From CAZRAL01 sp964598005 (lineage in GTDB: Bacteria; Pseudomonadota; Gammaproteobacteria; Burkholderiales; Usitatibacteraceae), in NCBI GenBank assembly GCA_964598005.1, contig CAZRAL010000029.1:1-33558 (forward strand): a stretch of 33,558 bases of DNA, in the 5' to 3' direction. The notes under the pieces are model-generated. The model worked only from the letters and a program-made list of their open reading frames with translations, did not search any database and had not been told where the DNA came from. Position 1 is the stretch's first letter. Each line of letters opens with the position of its first letter. Shown piece after piece: positions 7,611 through 14,866 of the stretch. Both the position numbers and the translations under genes were made by a program.

Positions 7611-8605
7611 TATGCAGCCCTGAGAAGGGGTTGACCAGTCATTGCGACAGCTAATTCGAGCAGGGCATCCCATGGGTCGTGCGAATCCAGTCCTTTAATC
7701 ATACGGTCGATTTTTGCAGCATGCCCTAACAATTTTCGCAGGCCATCACGGGTGTGGCGGCGAGACAACTGTTCAAGGTCGCGTGTTTTGCCAGGGGCTG
7801 GCGGACGGCCGGAACGGGTAGCGCCAAGCGCGCGTAACAGCGTGCGTAGTTCGTTGGTCAGCACCCACAAAATAAACGGTGGCGCCTCACCTTCGGCCTT
7901 CAGCCCCGCCAGCATGCGTGCGAGGCGTGCTACGTCACCCTGATAAATGGCTTGCGCAAGCTGAAAGGAATTGAAGCGCGAAACATTGACCACCCCCGAT
8001 TCGATTGTTTGCAGAGAAATTTCTCCGGGAGGGCAAAGCAAGGCGAGTTTATCGATTTCCTGTTTGGCGGCCAGCAGATTACCTTCTATCCGATCTGCCA
8101 AAAATTCCAGCGCCTCGCTGCTGGCAGTTTGTTGTTGCCGCGCCAATCTTTGTTGTAGCCAGCGCGGCAGTTTGGCGCGTTCAACTGGCAGCGCTTCGAT
8201 CACCACTGCGGCCGCTTCGAGTGCGCTAAACCAGACGCTGCTGCGCGTCTGCCAATCGATCTCGGGCAAGGTAACGAGCGTAATGGTGTCTTCAGGCAAA
8301 CGCTTGCAGAAGTCGACAATCGCCGCACTCCCTTCCTTGCCGGGCTTGCCGGTCGGGATGCGCAGTTCCAGCAAGCGTTTTGTGGCGAACAGTGAGAGCG
8401 CATTTCCCGCCGTAAACAGGCGGCCCCAATCGAAGCCCGATTCCGCCGTCAACACCTCGCGTTCGCTATAGCCCGCTTCGTGCGCCAGTCTGCGCAAACC
8501 ATCGGCTGCCTCCAGCGCGGCGAGCGGCTCGGCGCCATGGATCACATAAAGCGAGCCAAGGGTTTTAGGGGGGCGATCAAGAAACTGCTCGGCGTTCAGG
8601 CGCAT
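7610..8605 (-). CDS. holA: DNA polymerase III delta subunit
   Basis: A 331-residue clamp-loader delta subunit, which opens the beta clamp during DNA replication. The N-terminus (LYVIHGAEPLAALEAADGLRR) and the central FLADRIEGNLLAAKQEIDKL segment are typical. It normally follows lptE in the leuS-lptE-holA string of betaproteobacteria. Here it follows the pilus tip gene, with only 7 nt between that stop codon and the holA ATG and no obvious ribosome binding site, so it may depend on transcription or translation from the pilus operon or on a promoter inside the tip gene. The proA start overlaps its stop codon. Confidence 0.95.
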   Translation of the reverse strand: MRLNAEQFLDRPPKTLGSLYVIHGAEPLAALEAADGLRRLAHEAGYSEREVLTAESGFDWGRLFTAGNALSLFATKRLLELRIPTGKPGKEGSAAIVDFCKRLPEDTITLVTLPEIDWQTRSSVWFSALEAAAVVIEALPVERAKLPRWLQQRLARQQQTASSEALEFLADRIEGNLLAAKQEIDKLALLCPPGEISLQTIESGVVNVSRFNSFQLAQAIYQGDVARLARMLAGLKAEGEAPPFILWVLTNELRTLLRALGATRSGRPPAPGKTRDLEQLSRRHTRDGLRKLLGHAAKIDRMIKGLDSHDPWDALLELAVAMTGQPLLRAA

Positions 8606-8612
8606 CTTGTGT

Positions 8613-9497
8613 TTAGTAGGTAACGGTTAGCATACGGGTCTGATTGCCTGAGCAAGCCGCTATCGCACAGGTGCCCGCCTGCCCTGCCGAGATGCTACCG
8701 TTAATAATATACGTTTGTGTTGCTCCCGTGCCAGTTCCGCTGGCAACCGGTAGTACAATTGTATAGTTGAGTCCCAGCAAGGTTCCTCCCGGCGCATCCA
8801 GTGACAAGCTATAAGGCAAAGCCGTTGTGCAGCGCACCCGAAAAGCGGTACTGGCTGTCGCGACTGCCGCTTGAAAGGAAGTATAGGTAAGATTTATATT
8901 GCCCGGGGAGGTAACTATTTGACAGTTGTTGCTGGTAATTACTCTAACGTTAAACGTACTGGTATTGAGTACTGTGGTACCGTTACGCAGGGTGACGGTG
9001 ACGGTATCGGTATAGGTTCCCGCTGGCACAACGGGTTGGCTTCCGGCGAGACGCAGATCGAAGGATTTGCTGTCGTTTCCCGTCAGCCCGGCGCCAAAAC
9101 TGATGGTGCCGCTGAACCGTTCGCTTGCCGCAGCCTGCCACCGGTTGGCATTAGTATAGGGCGAAAGCCGATAGAGTTCGTATTGATAACGGTTGGCCGA
9201 GGCGCCGAGCTGAACGCGGTTGATCGACCCAGTAGGCTGTAATCCATTGTTGGCCGCCAGCGTGTAATTCAATGTGGCGGAATCGGCAAGGGACCGTGTA
9301 CAGGAGACGGTGTAACTTCCGGCCGTGATATTCTCAGTAGCCACCGTTGGGTCATAAGTGATCGTTAGAGCGGTGACGGTTACACTACAGGAATAGGCTG
9401 CCTCGGCCTTTGCGATAGCAAAGGCCGCAATTAATACGACCATGCCTATTGCGAAACGGGCAGCCCTGCGCATTTGCACAACGTCAATGATTTTCAT
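8613..9497 (-). CDS. Two-domain spore coat U protein, probable pilus tip subunit
   Basis: A 294-residue exported protein with a signal peptide ending near AKAEA (about residue 33) and two spore coat protein U (SCPU) domains, roughly 34-165 and 175-294. Each has paired cysteines and ends in the alternating hydrophobic strand typical of fimbrial subunits (final residues LTVTY). By position and by its double domain it corresponds to the tip adhesin CsuE of the Acinetobacter Csu pilus. The start ATG overlaps the usher stop as ATGA, with AAGGAG upstream. It is the last gene of the pilus operon, 7 nt before holA. Adhesin function is inference from the family. Confidence 0.85.
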   Translation of the reverse strand: MKIIDVVQMRRAARFAIGMVVLIAAFAIAKAEAAYSCSVTVTALTITYDPTVATENITAGSYTVSCTRSLADSATLNYTLAANNGLQPTGSINRVQLGASANRYQYELYRLSPYTNANRWQAAASERFSGTISFGAGLTGNDSKSFDLRLAGSQPVVPAGTYTDTVTVTLRNGTTVLNTSTFNVRVITSNNCQIVTSPGNINLTYTSFQAAVATASTAFRVRCTTALPYSLSLDAPGGTLLGLNYTIVLPVASGTGTGATQTYIINGSISAGQAGTCAIAACSGNQTRMLTVTY

Positions 9498-12298
9498 CGC
9501 GGCACTCCTTTGCAGATGATCGGGCCAATGCGGGCAATCTCGTCCAATTTTCCTGGCGGCAAGTCGATTTTCATGCGGCAGGAATAGCCGTTCCAGTTCA
9601 GGCTGAGAATATTCATGGGCTTCAATCCGGTAACAAACGATTCCCCCCGCCGGGCGACAAAGAATTCCTTGCTTTCCCCTTCCAGACGAATCTCGGCGCC
9701 TGCAGGAGCGGGTTTGTCGTCATCGAACAGAACGGTAATCAGGGCGCCGCGCCCTTCTCGCACCGGGAAAGGAACCTTCACCCCCACGCGCGCTGCGGGC
9801 ACCACGACCTGCTCGATACTATCGAGTTCAGCGCTGATCGGCAATTCTGTGGGGTCGAGGCGGATACTGTTTTTACGGTAGGGAAGTAAACGCGTCAACA
9901 AGGCCCTGCCGTCGGCATTGGTGCGGGCAAAAATACTGCTTTGAAAACCCACACCTACATCGGCATAACCGGGCACTTCGACCAGTGCAAAACTATCCTG
10001 AATTTTGCGTGAAGCAAAGAGATTGCCATCGATCCAGACTAATCCTCCCTGTGCACCAAGCCGAGCAGTCTGTTGCCCAGAAGTTACGCTGATCTCCGAA
10101 GTGAACAAACCACGGCTGCCTTGATAATACCAGCCGCCTTCTGCATACGTTTGTCTGGCGCGTGTTCCGGCCTGCGCCCGCCAGCTCGTACTGTTTTCCA
10201 CCGCCAGCCCTTTGCTGGCGCTGACATAAGCGTCAGTCTGGCTGCCGCGTCGGGTAAGACCACCGGTAATAGAAGTTTGATGGTCGAGTGGAATCAAGAG
10301 ATTGAAGCCGACCGAATTCGAATTGCCGTTGGCAGCACCGGCAACGTGGGTAGCATTGAACGTCAGCGAGTTACGGGCTCCGAAAGTCAGCGAATAATTG
10401 GCCGAATAGGTGGTGAGCGGCCCGTGGTCGAACGAGTCGATGCGGGCATAGCCCAGCCCGAGATTGCCGAGTTTTTCACTGTTAAAGGTATAGCTGGCCG
10501 AAAGTTGCATCCGGTACGACAGGGTATCCGTATCTTGTTCGAATGGTCGGTAATCGTGTGTTGCCCCCTCAGCCCGCAGTGTAAAACCATGCCGCAAGCT
10601 GGAGCGCTCAATACCGAGCAGCCATTGTTGCCCGCTGCCGACGGCCCGGTCATGGCTGGCAGCAATCGCCACCTGGCCGAGCATTTGCCCTGGAAGCTCG
10701 GCGCTGAAGCCCAATCCAGCACCATAACTGTCTTTTCCAGCCTCGCCTCTGGCTTCGAGGGTGAGTTGCTTATTGAGACCATAGCGCCACAATCCCGAAC
10801 CAAAACGTCGCCCATAATTGGCATTATCGATGGCGAGATTTTTTCTGACCGCACCTATATCCAGACTCCAGTCACTTAAACCTTTTTCCAGCAAATCAGT
10901 GTGACTGAAAAAATTTTGTACTAGCACGGTCTCACGGCCCAGTACATCGCGTACGACAAGACGGGCCTGCCCGGTACCTGTTAATTGCGGAAAATTATCG
11001 ATGGCGAATGGACCAGCTGGTACCTGAGAGGTTTGCCGCAGCGAATCGTTGATATACAACTCCACCGTACTCGGCGCAGTCGATTGCCCGGCAATGATGG
11101 GAATCGGCTGGGTAATGAAGCCGGGGGTCAAAGCAAAATTGCGCGTGAGCTGGATGCCGCCCATATAGGTCGAGCGGCCCCAGGTACCCGCGCGGGTCAC
11201 GGTATCGCCGATGCGCAAACTGAGATTATGTTCGGGAAAGTCGCGCGAAAAAGCCGTTTCCAGCCTGCGCCAGCTTGAAGGGGAACCACCATTGCCGTGC
11301 AACAGATTTTGTCCCACGTGGCTGCTGGTGAAAACGCCGTATTCTCCAGAAAGGCCCAGTTCCATCAACGCCCCCAGAGCGTGACGCGCGCCAAGGCCAC
11401 GCGCCTGGCTCACCGTCTGGTTAAGATCGTAATTGGCGAAAAACGCGGGCACGGCCGGGGTACGTGGTAGCACCTCTGCAGACTCCTGGCTGAGATGGGT
11501 TGCAGCGAATACATGGGCAAGAAACTTGAGATCCACTGACTGATTGGCGGCATTAAGTTGCACTTCGAACCCGGGCAGCGAAGCGAGACGGTACCAGATT
11601 TGGCCACGATATTCGATTCCCTGTTCATCAGGCCGCTGCTCCACCCGCCATTCGCTTAATGCTTCCCCTGGCGCATACAATTCACCGCCACGCTCAAGCA
11701 ACAACCAGCTTCCGGCCTGCGCGCCGTTGATCGATACATCCAGCGGCACCAGCCGCGTCGCGCTTTCTGTCGATTTGGTTTGCGGGGAGGGTCGGCTATT
11801 TTGGGCAGGAGCGAGAGTGGAATTGGCTTCTCGGCTTACTCGTGAGGCAACGGGCATCGGTGGTATTGTCGATTGGGTTGCAGCTTTTTTCACAAGGTGC
11901 GTCGAGAGTTCATGCGTTTGCTTTAGTTGCAGCAAAGGCTCGGTGAAAAAATACACAATCTCGATGTTTGGCACGGAAGCCAGTGAATACCAGATACGAT
12001 TGTCGTACTCTATCCCGTCGGTATTGGAACGACGGTTTAAGTGCCATTGCTCAAACAGTGTAGCGGGCGCCAGAAATACGCCATTACGCTCCAGCAGCTG
12101 CCATTTACCGGCGGGTTTGCCGTCGACATGAATATCGAGGGTAACCAATTTCCCCATTGGTTGCGTAGAGTCAGGTTGCTCGACAGCCTGGCCTTCACGC
12201 CCTATCGAAATGGTGCACACGATCAGGGCAGATAATCCACTCTTGCACACCACTGCCCATACCCGCTGTGTAATATGCAGAAATTGAAGGCGGCTCAT
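9494..12298 (-). CDS. Outer-membrane usher with duplicated N-terminal domain
   Basis: A 934-residue fimbrial usher (FimD/PapC/CsuD superfamily) that binds chaperone-subunit complexes and forms the outer-membrane pore for the pilus. After a signal peptide (about 1-38) comes the usher N-terminal domain, but it occurs twice: residues about 50-126 and 182-258, about 40% identical by my count, with shared LLER, GIEY and IWY..LAS motifs. They are joined by a linker rich in Pro, Ser, Thr and Ala (about 130-181). The beta-barrel with its plug domain (ELYINDSLRQ, GPFAIDNFPQLTGTGQARLVV) follows, then C-terminal domains with two cysteines. Csu-type ushers normally have one such N-terminal domain. The start ATG lies 22 bp after the chaperone stop, with no clear ribosome binding site. 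Confidence 0.93.
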   Translation of the reverse strand: MSRLQFLHITQRVWAVVCKSGLSALIVCTISIGREGQAVEQPDSTQPMGKLVTLDIHVDGKPAGKWQLLERNGVFLAPATLFEQWHLNRRSNTDGIEYDNRIWYSLASVPNIEIVYFFTEPLLQLKQTHELSTHLVKKAATQSTIPPMPVASRVSREANSTLAPAQNSRPSPQTKSTESATRLVPLDVSINGAQAGSWLLLERGGELYAPGEALSEWRVEQRPDEQGIEYRGQIWYRLASLPGFEVQLNAANQSVDLKFLAHVFAATHLSQESAEVLPRTPAVPAFFANYDLNQTVSQARGLGARHALGALMELGLSGEYGVFTSSHVGQNLLHGNGGSPSSWRRLETAFSRDFPEHNLSLRIGDTVTRAGTWGRSTYMGGIQLTRNFALTPGFITQPIPIIAGQSTAPSTVELYINDSLRQTSQVPAGPFAIDNFPQLTGTGQARLVVRDVLGRETVLVQNFFSHTDLLEKGLSDWSLDIGAVRKNLAIDNANYGRRFGSGLWRYGLNKQLTLEARGEAGKDSYGAGLGFSAELPGQMLGQVAIAASHDRAVGSGQQWLLGIERSSLRHGFTLRAEGATHDYRPFEQDTDTLSYRMQLSASYTFNSEKLGNLGLGYARIDSFDHGPLTTYSANYSLTFGARNSLTFNATHVAGAANGNSNSVGFNLLIPLDHQTSITGGLTRRGSQTDAYVSASKGLAVENSTSWRAQAGTRARQTYAEGGWYYQGSRGLFTSEISVTSGQQTARLGAQGGLVWIDGNLFASRKIQDSFALVEVPGYADVGVGFQSSIFARTNADGRALLTRLLPYRKNSIRLDPTELPISAELDSIEQVVVPAARVGVKVPFPVREGRGALITVLFDDDKPAPAGAEIRLEGESKEFFVARRGESFVTGLKPMNILSLNWNGYSCRMKIDLPPGKLDEIARIGPIICKGVPR

Positions 12299-12320
12299 GT
12301 TTCATGGGAGCACATGGCCC

Positions 12321-13049
12321 TCAGGGGAGGGTGAAGTCGAAGGTCTGTGACTTGGCGTCGTCAAAACTTACTGCCAGTTGCACAGGGCCGCCTGGAACAG
12401 CTTGATCGGGCTTGATGGAAATGGTTTTGCGGGCACCCGGCAGAATATAAGTGCCGCCTTCGAATCGTGCGGCGACCTTGTCGGCACGCTTGATCTGGAT
12501 ATCGCGTATTTGCGCATAGGCAGTACCGGTGTTGGTGCAACTCACCGCAATCGTTTGCATTTCAGCGCGCGCGGCGCTGCAATTTATTTCATACCGGGCA
12601 GCGGGGGGAGTAATAAAAACCGGCATCGATAGCGCCAATGCAATGGGGACTTGAATCGTGGCGTTTTTCGGTTGAGTGATCTCCGGGATCTCGCGCATGA
12701 TCAGCCGGTAGGTCAACTGTCGCGAGGCATCGGCCGGTTTAAGCAAGGCGAGGCGCACGACCTGGCGCCCCTTGGGGGCGAGTTTGACGATGGGCGGAGA
12801 AAGAATCAGGTCTTCGGTGAGCGTTAGTTCGTCGGTGCCATCTGGTTTTTGTGTCCACACGCTCAGGTCAGCCTGCAGGGCGACTTCCGAATCCCCTTCG
12901 TTGGTCAGCGTAACAGCCACGGCGCGATCTTTCGGCGTCATGTAAATACGCACGGGGGTCACAGAAAATACCCCCGCTGCTGCCCATTGTGTTGCAGCGG
13001 CAAGACAGAAAACTAAACCAATACGGATAATGATGGACATAGCTGACAT
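12321..13049 (-). CDS. Periplasmic fimbrial chaperone (PapD-like)
   Basis: A PapD-like pilus assembly chaperone with two immunoglobulin-like domains. It caps pilus subunits in the periplasm by donor-strand complementation and delivers them to the usher. The signal peptide (IIIRIGLVFCLAAATQWAAA) is followed by FSVTPVRIYMTPKDRAVAVTLTN and the strand PPIVKLAPKGRQVVRLAL, the typical G1-region pattern of alternating hydrophobic residues. I use the ATG at 13049 (242 residues), as it leaves a clean signal peptide; ATGs at 13091 and 13040 are also possible and none has a strong ribosome binding site. Its position between the subunit genes and the usher matches csuC. Confidence 0.9.
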   Translation of the reverse strand: MSAMSIIIRIGLVFCLAAATQWAAAGVFSVTPVRIYMTPKDRAVAVTLTNEGDSEVALQADLSVWTQKPDGTDELTLTEDLILSPPIVKLAPKGRQVVRLALLKPADASRQLTYRLIMREIPEITQPKNATIQVPIALALSMPVFITPPAARYEINCSAARAEMQTIAVSCTNTGTAYAQIRDIQIKRADKVAARFEGGTYILPGARKTISIKPDQAVPGGPVQLAVSFDDAKSQTFDFTLP

Positions 13050-13103
13050 GTAGAAGAGGCAGAGGCAAGGTTCATGCCGACAGCTTAGCATCAAAAAGAC
13101 GAT

Positions 13104-13502
13104 TTAGAAACTGACCAGCATCTCCAGCGGCCCGTCCTGAGCATTCACATTAGAGATATGTAAAGTGGTAAACGTCCCTCCGCTTGCAAAAAGCTCGGGG
13201 TTATCCTGATTCAGTAACCGGGGAAAACCGTCCCGAAAATAATAGCGGAATGCACTGCCATGCACACCCAGGAACGGCCTTCCCGGGTGCGGGCTGATAT
13301 CGACAAATTGACCGGACTGGCAAACCACTTGAACGTCTGCATTCGTTGCTGCGCTGAACGCCTCGCTAATGCAAACTCCGCTGTCATTGGAAACAGCGGA
13401 ATACAGGTTAATGCTTACCCCAAAAGAACGAGAAGTGCTACCCGCGAAAGCAGTCGAGTTAAAGAGCACCATTGCCACGCTGATCCAGCGCAGGGCATCC
13501 AT
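13104..13502 (-). CDS. Small exported protein in pilus operon, possible minor subunit
   Basis: A 132-residue protein with a clear signal peptide (MDALRWISVAMVLFNSTAFA, cleavage about residue 20). I do not recognise the mature part as a defined family. It has two cysteines (in GVCISE and VVCQSG), a central HPGRPFLG-VHGSAFRYYFRDGFPRLL segment, and a C-terminal strand ending in MLVSF, which resembles the terminal strands of the neighbouring SCPU subunits (LIVNF, LTVTY). This suggests a reduced pilus subunit in the place of CsuA or CsuB, but that is inference. The start ATG at 13502 has AAGAG upstream and lies 24 nt after the pilin stop; an in-frame TTG at 13517 is less likely. Confidence 0.7.
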   Translation of the reverse strand: MDALRWISVAMVLFNSTAFAGSTSRSFGVSINLYSAVSNDSGVCISEAFSAATNADVQVVCQSGQFVDISPHPGRPFLGVHGSAFRYYFRDGFPRLLNQDNPELFASGGTFTTLHISNVNAQDGPLEMLVSF

Positions 13503-13526
13503 GATCACTCTTAGCAAGCCGCAGGC

Positions 13527-14039
13527 TTAAAAGTTGACAATGAGCGTATGAATTCGATTCGTTGCAGGTGCGCCTGTAGGATTATTTGCGCTGAAATTGT
13601 CGCAGGTCGCCGTAGCACATGAACCAGCTTGGTTTGCTGCCATTGATCCTGTAATGGTGTGTGCAACACTCATACCAGTACCCGGATTTGATCCGGCTGG
13701 TACAGACAATGAATATGTCAGTTGAAGCGCATTATCTGTGATATTTGAGAGCGATGTTGAACCAGGAGGAACTGCAGCGCCATTGCCTTGCTGCAAACCA
13801 AGTGTGTAGGGTAAGTTATTGGTACAAGTAACTGTGAAATTTCCCCCTGTAGAATTTACTGCGCCACCGAGAGACGTATAGGCAAACGTAACATCGGCAA
13901 TAGCGGACAGTATACAAGCAGAGGTCAATGTAATGTTTACGTTGAATGGCGCACTCGTCGCAGCAGCTTGGGCATTACTGACCAATAATGTAGACAAAGC
14001 CAATGCCGAATTGACCAAAATTTTTTGGATCTTGTTCAT
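13527..14039 (-). CDS. Spore coat U domain major pilin
   Basis: A 170-residue exported subunit: signal peptide MNKIQKILVNSALALSTLLV then SNAQA, then one SCPU domain with TSACILSAIADVTFAYTSLGG, TVTCTNNLPYTLGL, AGSCATATCDN and the terminal strand HTLIVNF. It is first in the operon and matches CsuA/B, the main shaft subunit of archaic chaperone-usher pili, which mediate attachment and biofilm formation. The ATG at 14039 has ACAGGAG just upstream and gives a normal signal peptide; an in-frame codon at 14072 is upstream and less likely. The gene is visibly richer in A+T than the usher and housekeeping neighbours. Confidence 0.9.
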   Translation of the reverse strand: MNKIQKILVNSALALSTLLVSNAQAAATSAPFNVNITLTSACILSAIADVTFAYTSLGGAVNSTGGNFTVTCTNNLPYTLGLQQGNGAAVPPGSTSLSNITDNALQLTYSLSVPAGSNPGTGMSVAHTITGSMAANQAGSCATATCDNFSANNPTGAPATNRIHTLIVNF

Positions 14040-14081
14040 AAGAAAACTCCTGTCGATTAAAAATAAAAACAAGGTGAGTTA

Positions 14082-14109
14082 ATTATGAAGAGCGATCGCA
14101 TAAAGTCAA
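14082..14109 (-). promoter_or_regulatory. Sigma70-type promoter of the pilus operon
   Basis: Read on the minus strand, TTGACT (14104-14109) is followed after 16 bp by CATAAT (14082-14087); each hexamer matches the consensus at five of six positions. Transcription would start near 14075, giving a leader of about 35 nt before the pilin ATG at 14039, with AGGAG in place. This is the best promoter I can see in the window. Confidence 0.7.
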
Positions 14110-14124
14110 CGCTGTATTTCACAA

Positions 14125-14146
14125 ATTAACAATTTAAATTGTTAAT
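14125..14146. promoter_or_regulatory. 22-bp perfect palindrome, possible operator of the pilus operon
   Basis: ATTAACAATTT followed directly by its reverse complement. It lies 15 bp upstream of the -35 hexamer of the pilus promoter. A further half-site-like TTGTTAAC stands at 14161-14168, with the GTTAA cores of the two sites 23 bp apart. Position and symmetry suggest a binding site for a dimeric regulator, activator or repressor; which one cannot be told. It could also be a simple A+T-rich cruciform. Confidence 0.5.
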
Positions 14147-14287
14147 ACCTACACAATTTTTTGTTAACTATCGTCAATTGATTTGTATAAACGGAAATAA
14201 AATTGGCTTATGAAATCGAGCCGCATTAGAAATACAACTGTCGGTTATATGTACTGGATGTACTAGATAAATTGGCACCGGAAGGCG

Positions 14288-14866
14288 CTAACTAGCCCGG
14301 TGAATGGCCGTCATTCTCCGCAGAATTTGTCCTTGGGCGTCTTTGTCCATGTCTTGGTAGAGCATGGTTTCTTCGAGTTGTTTGGTAACCACCAGAGCGT
14401 CGTCGTAAGACATGATGCGCGAGAGTTGAATATCACTGGTTGGAATAATCACATGGCCTTTTGCGTCGACCAATTGGTAGCTCACCCGAAGTTTTAACTG
14501 ATATTCGCGTACCCGCCCCGCTCCCGATAAGGAAAGAATTTGCTTGTCACGTTGTTCGGTGAGGATATTGAGTTGTGCTTCGGCACCAGCAGCGGTGGGT
14601 AATACACGAGTCAAGGTACCCAGCGTACGTTTCAAGCCAAGGCCTATTGACGAGGCTCCGCCATAAGCAACGTATAAACTGGTATAGGGAATAACGTATT
14701 CGCCACGCAACTGGAAGCCACAGGCGGCCAATCCGCCTACAGTCACAAGCGCTAACAGCACGCAGCTGGGGCGGCTTGCGGATTGGTTTTTCTCGCGCAG
14801 CCTGCCCCAGATGGAAGCGGGCCGGAGACGGGAACCCAAGTCGAACAGCACATTAAACAACCACAT
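14288..14866 (-). CDS. lptE: LPS-assembly lipoprotein LptE
   Basis: The outer-membrane lipoprotein that plugs and supports LptD in lipopolysaccharide export. A lipobox (LAAC, C49) is followed by GFQLRGEYVIPYTSLYVAY, the usual LptE start, and the last part holds the LSRIMSYDDALVVTKQLEE and QLEETMLYQDMDKDAQGQILRR segment typical of the family. The start at ATG 14866 overlaps the leuS stop by 14 bp with GGTGA before it, giving 192 residues. That leaves 48 residues before the lipid-carrying cysteine, longer than a normal lipoprotein signal peptide; a downstream TTG at 14839 would shorten it. In the ancestral order holA would come next. Confidence 0.92.
   Translation of the reverse strand: MWLFNVLFDLGSRLRPASIWGRLREKNQSASRPSCVLLALVTVGGLAACGFQLRGEYVIPYTSLYVAYGGASSIGLGLKRTLGTLTRVLPTAAGAEAQLNILTEQRDKQILSLSGAGRVREYQLKLRVSYQLVDAKGHVIIPTSDIQLSRIMSYDDALVVTKQLEETMLYQDMDKDAQGQILRRMTAIHRAS

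Noticed and set aside
10073..10879. Open frame of 268 codons on the + strand inside the usher gene
   Set aside because: Antisense to a clear usher beta-barrel; no signal, domain or ribosome binding site.
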